Shown here: one piece after another, positions 6,510 to 15,628 of the stretch
How positions within the stretch are numbered: position 1 is the stretch's first letter
How the letters are laid out: the number at the start of each line of letters is the position of its first letter
NCBI GenBank assembly: GCA_011087745.1
Contig: JAALLB010000006.1
Location: 1 to 20,333, forward strand
Source of the DNA: Hyphomicrobiales bacterium
GTDB taxonomy: Bacteria > Pseudomonadota > Alphaproteobacteria > Rhizobiales > Rhizobiaceae
DNA length: 20,333 bases
Direction: 5' to 3'
The notes under the pieces: generated by a model
What the model was told of the DNA's origin: nothing
The model's database searches: none
The model's input: the letters and a program-made list of their open reading frames with translations, nothing else
Made by a program: the position numbers and the translations under genes

Positions 6510-7916
6510 TTATTTGCCCAATCCAGCAAGCTCATCAGGGAGTGCATATGCCCATTGGCTTACATTGCCTGCACCGAGGAAAATTACAAAGTCACCTGGT
6601 TCAGCAAGTTCAGCAACCTTCGCAGCGATCGCTTCGGGCCCGTCAATTGCAACAGCACTTCTGTGCCCACCAGAGCGCAGTCCCTCCGCAAGCGTAACTG
6701 AATTAATTCCTTCAATGGGTTTTTCACCCGCTTCATATACAGGAGCAACAAGAACATGGTCTGCATCGTTGAAACAGGCGCAAAAATCACCGAACAAACT
6801 TTCAAGCCGCGTATAGCGATGCGGCTGTTTTATAGCAATAACCTTCCCCGAACTTGCCTGACGGGCAGCAGAAAGAACCGAACTGATCTCAACCGGGTGG
6901 TGTGCATAATCATCATAGACTTCAACACCGTTCCACGAACCCACATGAGTAAACCGCCGCTTAACCCCGCCAAAGGAAGATAACCCGTCTCTTATAGCTT
7001 CATGACTAACACCCAGCTCCAGCGACACGGCAATTGCTGCGGTTGCATTTGAAACATTATAAAGTCCTGGCATCAGCAAAACCAAATCCTCAATACGTTC
7101 GATCTCGCCTGTTTTCCGGTCGCGCTTTTCGATCGTAAAATGAGAACTTGCGCCTTTAGCTTCAACATCACAGAAACGCACTTCCGCCTGACGGTTTTCA
7201 CCGTAAGTTACAACACGGCGGTCTGTAATCTTTGAGACTTGTGCTTGAACTTCCGGATGATCAAGGCACATCACTCCAAACCCATAAAAGGGCACGTTCT
7301 CAACAAATGTCGTGAATGCCTGTTTGACGGCTTCATAATCGCCGTAATGATCCAAATGCTCGGAATCGATATTGGTAACAACCGCTACATCTGCAGGAAG
7401 CTTGAGGAAAGTACCGTCCGATTCATCAGCTTCTACAACCATCCACTCTCCATCACCCATACGGGCATTGGTTCCAATGTCGTTGATAATTCCGCCATTG
7501 ATCACCGTTGGGTCCAACCCACCAGCAACAAGCAATGTGCTCACCATGGTCGTTGTCGTTGTTTTACCGTGTGTTCCACCAATCGCGATGGCTTTCTTAA
7601 AGCGCATGAGTTCTGCCAACATTTCTGCTCGGCGCACCATTGGCAGATTGCGTTCACGCGCTGCAATACGTTCGGGATTATCCTGTTTAATTGCGGTTGA
7701 AGCTACAACAACCTCTGCATCACCCAGATTTTCGGCCCTGTGTCCAATGTGAACTGTAATGCCCTTGTCTCGCAGACGTTGAACATTTGCACTTTCGTTT
7801 TGATCAGAACCCTGCACCTCATAACCAAGGTTATGTAGAACTTCCGCAATACCGCTCATACCAATCCCGCCAATTCCAACAAAATGAACCAGGCCAATTT
7901 TTTCGGGCATTTTCAT
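6510..7916 (-). CDS. murC: UDP-N-acetylmuramate--L-alanine ligase MurC
   Basis: MurC is the first Mur ligase: it uses ATP to attach L-Ala to UDP-MurNAc in the cytoplasm. The 468-residue protein shows the three-domain Mur ligase layout. An N-terminal Rossmann-like UDP-binding motif HFVGIGGIGMSG is at 11-22, the ATP P-loop GGTHGKTT at 113-120, and EADESDGTF and the DYAHHP metal/ATP region lie further on. The HGKTT form of the P-loop and DYAHHP are typical of MurC and separate it from MurD, E and F. ATG 7916 has AGGA upstream; a second ATG two codons later is possible. The gene lies 30 nt after murG and 2 nt before murB. Confidence 0.97.
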   Translation of the reverse strand: MKMPEKIGLVHFVGIGGIGMSGIAEVLHNLGYEVQGSDQNESANVQRLRDKGITVHIGHRAENLGDAEVVVASTAIKQDNPERIAARERNLPMVRRAEMLAELMRFKKAIAIGGTHGKTTTTTMVSTLLVAGGLDPTVINGGIINDIGTNARMGDGEWMVVEADESDGTFLKLPADVAVVTNIDSEHLDHYGDYEAVKQAFTTFVENVPFYGFGVMCLDHPEVQAQVSKITDRRVVTYGENRQAEVRFCDVEAKGASSHFTIEKRDRKTGEIERIEDLVLLMPGLYNVSNATAAIAVSLELGVSHEAIRDGLSSFGGVKRRFTHVGSWNGVEVYDDYAHHPVEISSVLSAARQASSGKVIAIKQPHRYTRLESLFGDFCACFNDADHVLVAPVYEAGEKPIEGINSVTLAEGLRSGGHRSAVAIDGPEAIAAKVAELAEPGDFVIFLGAGNVSQWAYALPDELAGLGK

Positions 7917-7946
7917 GAGAGTATTTTCCTGAACTTAATCGTTATC

Positions 7947-9032
7947 TTAAACGGCAAGTGCTTCGAGCATATTAGCCAAAGCCTTTGTCGCATCGGGTTT
8001 GCCAGTCTTTTTCGCGTTTTTTGCAGCAAGTGCAAGTTTTTTCGGGTCTGCGATAGCACGTGATAATTCATCCGCCAATAGTTTAGGCGTAAGAGCAGAC
8101 TGATCAAACAAGGTTGCGCCGCCCACAGACGCAACTGCTGCTGCATTGGTCGCCTGATCATGATCAAGTGCATGAGGATAGGGAATCAGAATAGCTGGCC
8201 TTCCCATGACTGCAAGTTCACTAACAGTAGAAGCCCCCGCGCGGCTCATCACCAAATGAGAAGCTTGCAGTTTTGAAGCCATGTCACCAAAGAAACTTTC
8301 AACTTCAGCATTTACGCCCATTTCCTTATAGGCAGCGATGACCTCATCTTTGTCTTCCGGCCTTGCCTGCTGGACAATGTTTAACAGCTTGCGTTCAACC
8401 CCACTCAATAGTTTACAAGCTTCAGGCATAACTTCACTAAAGAACGCAGCACCCTGGCTACCGCCAAAAACCAAAAGATTGAACTTTGCTGTTTTAGTAC
8501 GTTGCGGATAATTTTGAATTGCTGCCTTTAGAATTTCAGGGCGAACCGGATTCCCGGTTACATTCACCTGAACATCATCAATATGCTTCGTTTCGCCAAA
8601 ACCTATTGCTACCTTGTTTACTTTTCGAGAAAGCAATCGATTAGCACGCCCCAAGACAGCATTGGACTCGTGAACTAGCGTGGGAATGCCTAACCGTGAC
8701 GCAGCCAGTAACGGCGGTACCGTTGGATAACCACCAAATCCTGCAACAGCAACTGGCTGTAATTTAGCAAGCAACATGCGGCTCTGCTTGTAGCCAGACC
8801 AAAGGCTCTTGAGCGTTTTAAAAATTGCGATTGGATTTTTCGAGCTCAATGTCGCTGACTTGATCTGGTGAATTGCTTCCGCCGGAAACTTGTCTGCAAA
8901 ACGTTCAACCCGATCATCTGCAGCAAGATGAATAGTATATCCACGCTTTTTAAGCTCATGCGCAACAGCTTCAGCCGGAAACAAATGTCCACCGGTACCA
9001 CCAGCGCAAAGAAGAATGACACCCTTAGACAT
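7947..9032 (-). CDS. murG: Lipid II synthase MurG (UDP-GlcNAc transferase)
   Basis: MurG is a peripheral inner-membrane GT-B glycosyltransferase that moves GlcNAc from UDP-GlcNAc onto lipid I to form lipid II. The 361-residue protein has the N-terminal glycine loop GGTGGHLFPA (11-20), a second G-loop GFGGYP (98-103), HESNAVLGRANRLL, the third G-loop GGSQGA, and the C-terminal donor-binding stretch SRAGASTVSELAVMGRP followed by IPYPHALDHDQ. These are all family hallmarks. ATG 9032 has GGAG 5 nt upstream inside the last codons of ftsW, and only 2 nt separate the genes, so translation is probably coupled. The next gene, murC, begins 30 nt downstream. Confidence 0.98.
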   Translation of the reverse strand: MSKGVILLCAGGTGGHLFPAEAVAHELKKRGYTIHLAADDRVERFADKFPAEAIHQIKSATLSSKNPIAIFKTLKSLWSGYKQSRMLLAKLQPVAVAGFGGYPTVPPLLAASRLGIPTLVHESNAVLGRANRLLSRKVNKVAIGFGETKHIDDVQVNVTGNPVRPEILKAAIQNYPQRTKTAKFNLLVFGGSQGAAFFSEVMPEACKLLSGVERKLLNIVQQARPEDKDEVIAAYKEMGVNAEVESFFGDMASKLQASHLVMSRAGASTVSELAVMGRPAILIPYPHALDHDQATNAAAVASVGGATLFDQSALTPKLLADELSRAIADPKKLALAAKNAKKTGKPDATKALANMLEALAV

Positions 9033-9034
9033 AT

Positions 9035-10189
9035 TTACTCCGCTGGTTTGGCAATATGAATTCCAAATCCAATTGATGAGCTTTGTCGGCGTTCAGGTCT
9101 TGAACGCGTTAGTGCAAGCAAGAAACCCATGCCCATCGCCATCGCAATCATTGATGAACCACCATAAGAAATAAAGGGTAACGTCATGCCTTTGGCAGGA
9201 AGAAGTTTTAAATTAACACCAATGTTGATCATTGATTGAAAACCAAACAGCAGCACAAGACCAGAAGCACTCATGCGAACATAAGCATCATTTTCATCCA
9301 ATGACTTGGCCAATCCGCGAAGTACAATAAACGCAAAAATTCCAACTAGAAGCATGCAGGCAATAATTCCGAATTCTTCGGCAACTACGGCAAACAAAAA
9401 GTCTGTATGACTATCTGGCAGAATATTTTTGACAGTTCCTTCACCAGGCCCTTGTCCCAACCATCCGCCATTGACGATAGCATCAATACCCCTATCAACT
9501 TGATAGTTATCGCCCTCACCCGTTATGAACCGATTGATACGGCTGGCAACATGGCTAAACATGAAGTACGCGGTTAGCATCCCAACAACACCAATTATTC
9601 CAAGAGCTAAAATCCATACCCAAGGCATTCCTGCCATAAAGAACAAAGCTCCCCAAACAACTGCAATCAACATGGTTTGCCCAAAGTCAGGTTGAACAAT
9701 CAAAAGCGCTGCAACTATTCCAAATAGAATAATCGAAAACAAATTACCTGGAATATCAGGTCTTCGCGAGTTCTCGGCAAACAGCCAAGCTGTGATTACT
9801 ACAAACGCTGGCTTTACAAATTCAGAAGGCTGAAGCGTAAACCCAGCAATATAAATCCACCTGCTGGAACCTTTTGCGGATGACCCAATAAACAATGTCG
9901 CCAACAAGGCAACTATAGAAAAGGCAAAGAGAATGAATGCTGCTCGCCTCACCTGTTTGGGAGAGAACATTGAAAACCCAATCATGATAATCAAGGTGGG
10001 CACCAAAAATACGGCATGATGTTTTATGAAGTGGAACTCCTCAACGCCAATTCGGTCAGCTACTGGAGGACTTCCCGCAAAAGACATCAGGAAACCACAT
10101 AGCATCAAGAATAATAACGCTGACAGAAGCGGTTTATCAATTGTTCGCCACCATTCGGCCAGCAAGCTTTTATCTGCGCGACTTACCAT
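9035..10189 (-). CDS. ftsW: Septal peptidoglycan glycosyltransferase FtsW
   Basis: FtsW is a polytopic SEDS-family membrane enzyme that polymerises lipid II at the septum together with its partner transpeptidase FtsI. The 384 residues contain about ten hydrophobic segments. Recognisable SEDS motifs are RWIYIAGFTLQPSEFVKPA (110-128), QPDFGQT (166-172), GWLGQGPGEG (242-251) and LPDSHTDFLFAVVAEEFG (257-274), whose D263 corresponds to the catalytic Asp of the family. GMTLPFISYGGSS (334-346) is close to the end. The last motif and the neighbouring mur genes point to FtsW rather than RodA. The start has GGGGGAA 7 nt upstream, and gaps to murD and murG are 2 nt each. Confidence 0.97.
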   Translation of the reverse strand: MVSRADKSLLAEWWRTIDKPLLSALLFLMLCGFLMSFAGSPPVADRIGVEEFHFIKHHAVFLVPTLIIMIGFSMFSPKQVRRAAFILFAFSIVALLATLFIGSSAKGSSRWIYIAGFTLQPSEFVKPAFVVITAWLFAENSRRPDIPGNLFSIILFGIVAALLIVQPDFGQTMLIAVVWGALFFMAGMPWVWILALGIIGVVGMLTAYFMFSHVASRINRFITGEGDNYQVDRGIDAIVNGGWLGQGPGEGTVKNILPDSHTDFLFAVVAEEFGIIACMLLVGIFAFIVLRGLAKSLDENDAYVRMSASGLVLLFGFQSMINIGVNLKLLPAKGMTLPFISYGGSSMIAMAMGMGFLLALTRSRPERRQSSSIGFGIHIAKPAE

Positions 10190-10191
10190 TT

Positions 10192-11583
10192 TTAAATTCC
10201 CCCGTATGGAATTAAATTATTCAGCTTCTCAACCTCAGTTCGAAATGCTTCGCCGCGAATTTCGAAATTAGGATACTGATCAAAACTCGCACAAGCCGGT
10301 GACAGCATCACTACAGCTTTGTCCTTTGATTGCTCCGCATCATTTGCAGCATTCGCAACAGCAACATCCAGCGTCTGCGAGATTTCAAAAACCACATCAT
10401 TGCCAAGTGTCACAGAAAACTCTGGCGCTACTTCACCAATCAAATATGCCTTGTTAATACGACCAAAAAGCGGACGAAGGCTTTCAATGCCACCTTCCTT
10501 GGAAAGGCCGCCCGCAATCCAATGGATATTTTCAAAACTGGCGAGTGCCATCGCAGCTGCATCAGCATTCGTGCCTTTTGAATCGTTTACATAAAGCACA
10601 TCATCAACACTGCCGATTATCTCCATCCGGTGCGCAAGCCCCGGAAATGAATTCAATCCGGTTTGAATTTCCTCATCACTTAATCCAACTGCTCTACAGG
10701 TTGCAATCGCCGCAGCTGCGTTTTGAGCATTATGCCTTCCTCGCAAAGTAGCGATCCCATGCAAATTTGCGACAAAGTTTTCATCACCCGAATTAAAACT
10801 AACAACTTGCTCATCAAGCACGCCGTAACCGGAATTAAGATTCTGATTGGAAATGCGAGTGATTGACTTGCCGCTCTGTTCAAGCCTGCTTGCAATATCA
10901 ACACAATGCGCATCATCATTGCCAATAATACTGGTTGTACTTTTTGCAACCAATCGAGATTTGATCTCGCTATAGTGTTCCATGGTTCCGTGACGATCCA
11001 AATGATCCGGAGCAAGGTTTAATAAAATTCCGATCGAGGGATCAAGCTGCGGTGCTAAATCAATTTGATATGAGGAACACTCAACAACATAAATTCTGTC
11101 ATTAAAAAGCTCATCAAGGGAAAGAACCGCGCGTCCAATATTACCGCCCATTTGAACGTCACGCCCACTACTTGCTAGGATATGTGAAATAAGCGCAGTA
11201 GTTGTCGATTTTCCGTTTGTCCCGGTAATTGCAATGAACTGGCAATGTGGCGCAAGTGCCCGGCGTTCATCAGCAAAAAGCTCAACATCGCCAACAATAG
11301 GTACATTATGCAGGCTTGCTAAATCCACCGTCCAATGAGGTTTTGGGTGGGTAAGAGGAACGCCAGGTGCAAGCACAAGAGCATCAGCTTTTGAAAAATC
11401 AAACTCTCGCAAATTGCCCGTTGGAATGCCTTTCCCAGAAGCTTCTTCAACCTTTGCAGGGTTATCGTCAAACGCTGTTAATTCCGCACCGCCTGCAACC
11501 AAAGCTTCAGCCGTTACCATGCCAGAACCACCCAATCCGAAGAGGGCAATCTTTTGTCCTTTGCGTGTGGTAACGGAGATCAT
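10192..11583 (-). CDS. murD: UDP-N-acetylmuramoylalanine--D-glutamate ligase MurD
   Basis: MurD adds D-Glu to UDP-MurNAc-L-Ala with ATP in the cytoplasm. In the 463-residue protein the N-terminal nucleotide-binding loop FGLGGSGM is at 15-22, the P-loop TGTNGKST at 120-127, and the C-terminal Mur ligase domain carries NDSKGTNADAAAMAL, a MurD hallmark. I place the start at ATG 11583, where AAGGGA stands 9 nt upstream across the mraY stop. A TTG at 11589 would add two residues but leaves poor spacing. The gene follows mraY by 13 nt and precedes ftsW by 2 nt. Confidence 0.97.
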   Translation of the reverse strand: MISVTTRKGQKIALFGLGGSGMVTAEALVAGGAELTAFDDNPAKVEEASGKGIPTGNLREFDFSKADALVLAPGVPLTHPKPHWTVDLASLHNVPIVGDVELFADERRALAPHCQFIAITGTNGKSTTTALISHILASSGRDVQMGGNIGRAVLSLDELFNDRIYVVECSSYQIDLAPQLDPSIGILLNLAPDHLDRHGTMEHYSEIKSRLVAKSTTSIIGNDDAHCVDIASRLEQSGKSITRISNQNLNSGYGVLDEQVVSFNSGDENFVANLHGIATLRGRHNAQNAAAAIATCRAVGLSDEEIQTGLNSFPGLAHRMEIIGSVDDVLYVNDSKGTNADAAAMALASFENIHWIAGGLSKEGGIESLRPLFGRINKAYLIGEVAPEFSVTLGNDVVFEISQTLDVAVANAANDAEQSKDKAVVMLSPACASFDQYPNFEIRGEAFRTEVEKLNNLIPYGGI

Positions 11584-11592
11584 CAACAAGTA

Positions 11593-11598
11593 TCCCTT
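11593..11598 (-). promoter_or_regulatory. murD ribosome binding site, decides ATG 11583
   Basis: AAGGGA on the minus strand overlaps the TAA stop of mraY and lies 9 nt before ATG 11583. The alternative TTG at 11589 would be only 3 nt from it. The arrangement couples termination of mraY to initiation of murD. Confidence 0.65.
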
Positions 11599-12682
11599 AA
11601 CGAAGTTTCAGGGTCGCAAGACCAATAAGTGCAAGCATCACGGAGATAATCCAGAAACGAATAACAACCTGGCTTTCCGTCCATCCCTTTTTCTCAAAGT
11701 GGTGATGGATAGGCGCCATTTTAAAAACCCGCTTCCCGGTCATCTTGAACGAGGCAACCTGAATGATGACAGATAACGCCTCCATTACAAAAAGGCCGCC
11801 AATAATCACCAAAACGATCTCGTGTTTTGTTGCAACGGCAATCGCACCGATCATTCCACCTAAAGCAAGTGAACCAGTATCTCCCATGAAAATCGCGGCG
11901 GGCGGCGCATTGAACCAAAGGAAACCTAAACTGGCTCCAATAAGTGCGCCACAAAGAACAGCAATTTCACCTGTGCCTTGCACAAAATGAATTTGAAGGT
12001 AGCCAGAAAAAATCGCATTACCTGATAGATAGGCAATAACTCCAAATGCTGCTGCTGCTATCATGACCGGAACAATTGCAAGACCATCCAAGCCATCAGT
12101 CAGGTTTACAGCATTACCAGCTGCAACAATAACAAACGCCCCAAATGGCACAAAGAACCAGCCAAGATTCAGCAATAAGTCTTTAAAAAACGGAAATGTA
12201 AGCGAAGAAGAAAACGGTTCTTTGCCGGCATTCATAATTGCAAAACAAGCAATCATGGCAATTATGAATTCAAGTGTTAAGCGAGCTTTTCCAGAGAAAC
12301 CCTTATGGCTTACAGCAGAGACTTTCAGATAATCATCGTAAAATCCAATAAGTCCAAAACCCAATGTCACCAGCAATATGACCCAGACATAAATACTCGA
12401 CAAATTAGCCCAGAGTAACGATGAAGAAATAAGCCCGAACAAGATCATCAATCCACCCATCGTTGGCGTACCTGCTTTGGCAAAATGTGTTTCAGGCCCG
12501 TCTGCTCTAATCGGCTGGCCTTTGCCCTGCCTAATTTTCAACCCGGCAATAATGCGTGGCCCAAACAAAAAGACAATGATGGCTGAGGTTACAAGTGCAG
12601 CCCCTGTTCGAAACGTGATGTACCTAAAAATGTTCAGAACAGAAACGTCTGACGAGTATTCCTGTCCAAGATAGTATAGCAT
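11597..12682 (-). CDS. mraY: Phospho-N-acetylmuramoyl-pentapeptide-transferase MraY
   Basis: MraY is the polytopic inner-membrane enzyme that transfers phospho-MurNAc-pentapeptide to undecaprenyl phosphate, making lipid I. The 361 residues match the proteobacterial length and show about ten hydrophobic helices. Family motifs are GTPTMGG (71-77), the Asp pair in FYDDYLK (114-120), NAVNLTDGLDGLA (190-202), FMGDTGS (265-271) and PIHHHFE (324-330) with the catalytic and Mg-binding Asp/His residues. ATG 12682 is preceded by AAGGGGAAAA. The gene lies 35 nt after murF, and its stop codon overlaps the murD ribosome binding site. Confidence 0.98.
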   Translation of the reverse strand: MLYYLGQEYSSDVSVLNIFRYITFRTGAALVTSAIIVFLFGPRIIAGLKIRQGKGQPIRADGPETHFAKAGTPTMGGLMILFGLISSSLLWANLSSIYVWVILLVTLGFGLIGFYDDYLKVSAVSHKGFSGKARLTLEFIIAMIACFAIMNAGKEPFSSSLTFPFFKDLLLNLGWFFVPFGAFVIVAAGNAVNLTDGLDGLAIVPVMIAAAAFGVIAYLSGNAIFSGYLQIHFVQGTGEIAVLCGALIGASLGFLWFNAPPAAIFMGDTGSLALGGMIGAIAVATKHEIVLVIIGGLFVMEALSVIIQVASFKMTGKRVFKMAPIHHHFEKKGWTESQVVIRFWIISVMLALIGLATLKLR

Positions 12683-12717
12683 CTAGTTTTCCCCTTCACC
12701 GTTACATTCGGCTGAAA

Positions 12718-14118
12718 TTATTCAAGTATTTCCTGCACAATCTTCGAAAAGCCCAGGCTGTTGGATGCTTTAAACACCACCACATCACCGGCTTTAAAAA
12801 CAACCTTTAAACGCTCGGACAAATTGGCTGTATCAACGTAATGCCCGCCCAGTTTTTCCTTCGGTAAAATCTTTGCAAGATGTTCCATTTCTGGCCCAAC
12901 CAGAAATACAAGATCTGCTTTCGATGAAGAAATAAACTTGGCCAATCCCTCATGAAGCTTTTTGGATTGGCGTCCGAGTTCAAGCATGTCACCCAGTACC
13001 GCAATTCTGCGCTTTGTTTTTACTCCGCCATAACTTGCCAGCACATTAAGCGCTGCTTCCATGGACGCAGGATTTGCATTGTAACTTTCATCAATCACAG
13101 TGATGCCCATCGCACCTGAACCACCGATTGTATAGCGCGTCCCTCGCCCGTCAGCAGGCGCAACGCGAGACATGGCATCAGCAGTTTTTGCAATTTCGGC
13201 ACCCGCAAGACTGGCAGCTGCAAGAACGCCAAGACTGTTCATTGCCATATGCTCGCCTGTTACTGGCAACTCATAAACGTAATCTTTGCCTTTAATGCGA
13301 ACATCAAGCTTCAATCCGCCGTCAGTTTGTTCAAGATGCCTGAGCCAAATGTCCGAACCACGTTTTTGGCCAAAAGAAATCAAATGCTCAATTTTCGCTT
13401 CCTTGGCCAAATCACGCAATAATATATAGCGGCGATCATCATGATTTATGATCCCGTAACCACCCGGGATGACCCCATCAAAGATCTCTGCTTTTGCCCG
13501 AGCAATATCATCAATCGTATCAAATGCACCGATGTGCGCAGCAGCGACATTATTAATCAGCGCAACATGCGGCCTGATCATTTTAACAAGTGGCCGAATT
13601 TCATCTGGATGGTTCATGCCAATTTCAAAGACACCAAACTTGGCACTCTCTGGCATTCTTGCAAGCGTTAAGGGAACACCCCAGTGATTGTTATAAGAGG
13701 CAACGGAAGCATGAACCTCCCCACTGACGGAAAGAACCGTGCGCAACATTTCCTTTACAGAAGTCTTACCAACACTGCCTGTAACCGCAATGATTTGAGC
13801 TTTTGAACGGGTTCTGGAAACTTGGCCCAAAATTGTCATGGCTTCTAAAACATCACGCACAACAATCAGCGGGATTTTCAATCCTCCCATGGAAACCAAT
13901 CTGTTCTCATCAACAACTGCAAAAGCAGCACCTGCTCTTAATGCGGCTGGCAGAAAATCATGTCCATCAAACTGATCACCCTTAATGGCAAATAATGCCT
14001 CACCTTTTTTTAGCGTTCTTGTATCAATGGAAATACCGATTATGCCCTTTGGCATATTACCAACCGGACGACCATTAGTTGCCGCCAAAATTGCATCTGT
14101 TTCCCAAAGATAAGTCAT
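12718..14118 (-). CDS. murF: UDP-MurNAc-tripeptide--D-alanyl-D-alanine ligase MurF
   Basis: MurF completes the cytoplasmic precursor by adding the D-Ala-D-Ala dipeptide made by Ddl. The 466-residue protein has the N-terminal substrate domain with SIDTRTLKKGEALFAIKG (30-47), the P-loop TGSVGKTS (113-120), YNNHWGVPLTLARMP, FEIGMNHPDEI and DESYNANPASMEAAL, a MurF hallmark in the C-terminal half. The ATG start overlaps the murE stop by 4 nt and has GGAG 7 nt upstream within murE. The murE-murF pair is adjacent as in most dcw clusters. mraY follows after 35 nt. Confidence 0.97.
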   Translation of the reverse strand: MTYLWETDAILAATNGRPVGNMPKGIIGISIDTRTLKKGEALFAIKGDQFDGHDFLPAALRAGAAFAVVDENRLVSMGGLKIPLIVVRDVLEAMTILGQVSRTRSKAQIIAVTGSVGKTSVKEMLRTVLSVSGEVHASVASYNNHWGVPLTLARMPESAKFGVFEIGMNHPDEIRPLVKMIRPHVALINNVAAAHIGAFDTIDDIARAKAEIFDGVIPGGYGIINHDDRRYILLRDLAKEAKIEHLISFGQKRGSDIWLRHLEQTDGGLKLDVRIKGKDYVYELPVTGEHMAMNSLGVLAAASLAGAEIAKTADAMSRVAPADGRGTRYTIGGSGAMGITVIDESYNANPASMEAALNVLASYGGVKTKRRIAVLGDMLELGRQSKKLHEGLAKFISSSKADLVFLVGPEMEHLAKILPKEKLGGHYVDTANLSERLKVVFKAGDVVVFKASNSLGFSKIVQEILE

Positions 14119-15569
14119 GCGGGCACTCCATCTAAAACGCTACGAATAACATCATGATCTGAAAACGGCAGAACCTTGTTGCCGACAATCTGACCTGGTT
14201 CATGCCCCTTACCGGCAACCACAAAACAGTCACCTTCTTCTAAAATTTCGCAACCATGTTCAATCGCTTTTGCTCTGTCGCCAATTTCAATGGCACCTTC
14301 ACAAGTTGCCAAAATAGCTGCACGAACATCGGATGGATTTTCTGTTCTTGGATTATCGTCAGTTACGATCACAACATCTGCCAGACGAGAAGCAATTTCA
14401 CCCATGATCGGGCGTTTTCCTGGGTCTCGATCACCCCCACACCCAAAGGCTAAAATAATACAGCCGGAGGTAAACGGACGTAAGGAGGACAATACGTTTT
14501 CAAGCGCTTCGGGCTTGTGCGCATAATCGACATAAACCGGCGCACCTTTTTTAGATTTCCCAACCAGTTCCAATCGCCCCGATGCACCCTGCAGTTTTTC
14601 CAACGCTTTAAACGCAACATTTGGGGCAGTACCCATGGCAATAGCCATACCGCATGCAACCAAACCGTTTGCAATTTGAAAATCACCAGCAAGCGGGAAC
14701 TCTATTCGGTAATGTTCGCCACCGTGTTCAAGATCAACGATTTGCCCAAATTGCAAATGCTCTACTTTTTTTAGCGCGATATATTCACCTGCCCTACCCA
14801 CCGTCAGGACATCACACCCACCTTCGCGTGCTGCATCAATTGCGGATTGCGAAAATGGATCATCCGCAAATATCACGGCAGGCGCACCCTTTGGCAGTCT
14901 TTCTCGAAACAACAACATCTTGGCTTCGAGATACTCGTCTACGCTTGGGTGGTAATCCAGATGATCGCGTCCAAGGTTGGTAAATCCGCCAACCGAAAGC
15001 CTCACCCCATCAAGACGTCTTTGATCCAAACCGTGCGAAGAAGCTTCCATCGCAGCATGGGTAATTCCTTCGCCTTCAAGTTCATCGAGCAATTTATGAA
15101 GGGAAATAGGATCAGGCGTTGTTAGGTTTCCGTAATCATCGCGGCCAGGTGCAACAATGCCTGTTGTCCCTAAGCTGGCTGCAGCACGGTTATCAGTTTC
15201 CCAAATTTGGCGAAGAAATGTAGCAACAGAGGTTTTGCCGGCAGTGCCAGTTACTGCTCCAATGATGTCCGGCTGCTGCCCATGAAATTGCGCCGCTGTA
15301 TATGCCAAAATCCGTCTGGGGTCATCACACCGCCAAACTGGAATGGATACATCGCCAACGTCAGAATTTGTCGAAACTACAGCTGCGATAGCGCCATTTT
15401 TTTGGGCTTCAGCTGTGAATTTGGCGCCATCGACATTTGTTCCTGGCAGGCCAAAAAATAGAAAACCGCTTTCAATATCCAAAGAATTTGCAGCAATACC
15501 AGAAACATCTATAGCAGCTATTTCTTCTGGGACATCCAGATTCAATTCTGCAATTCTTTCCAGTTTCAT
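14115..15569 (-). CDS. murE: UDP-MurNAc-L-Ala-D-Glu--meso-2,6-diaminopimelate ligase MurE
   Basis: MurE adds the third residue of the stem peptide. The 484-residue protein shows the P-loop TGTAGKTS (107-114), a Lys at 217 in YLEAKMLLF expected to be carbamylated, YAHKPEALENVL (349-360) and, diagnostically, DNPRTENP (405-412). The DNPR motif is known to select meso-diaminopimelate over lysine, so the wall is expected to be DAP-type. The P-loop has Ala where many MurE proteins have Asn (TGTNGKTT), a minor variation. The start lies 59 nt after ftsI, one of the longer gaps in the upstream half, with AGGGA before the ATG. The stop overlaps murF by 4 nt. Confidence 0.97.
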   Translation of the reverse strand: MKLERIAELNLDVPEEIAAIDVSGIAANSLDIESGFLFFGLPGTNVDGAKFTAEAQKNGAIAAVVSTNSDVGDVSIPVWRCDDPRRILAYTAAQFHGQQPDIIGAVTGTAGKTSVATFLRQIWETDNRAAASLGTTGIVAPGRDDYGNLTTPDPISLHKLLDELEGEGITHAAMEASSHGLDQRRLDGVRLSVGGFTNLGRDHLDYHPSVDEYLEAKMLLFRERLPKGAPAVIFADDPFSQSAIDAAREGGCDVLTVGRAGEYIALKKVEHLQFGQIVDLEHGGEHYRIEFPLAGDFQIANGLVACGMAIAMGTAPNVAFKALEKLQGASGRLELVGKSKKGAPVYVDYAHKPEALENVLSSLRPFTSGCIILAFGCGGDRDPGKRPIMGEIASRLADVVIVTDDNPRTENPSDVRAAILATCEGAIEIGDRAKAIEHGCEILEEGDCFVVAGKGHEPGQIVGNKVLPFSDHDVIRSVLDGVPA

Positions 15570-15628
15570 ATGCGCAGTTTCCCTAACAACTCGCGAATCA
15601 CGTTTAATCTCTTATCTTGTTTGCCTGT

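Noticed and set aside
7239..7700. 153-codon plus-strand ORF
   Set aside because: It lies wholly antisense to murC, has no recognisable domain or ribosome binding site, and its composition reflects the complementary coding strand.
15570..15628. Separate murE promoter in the ftsI-murE gap
   Set aside because: Only a weak TTGCTG-17-GATAAG pair and one GANTC site are visible; not enough to call a promoter.
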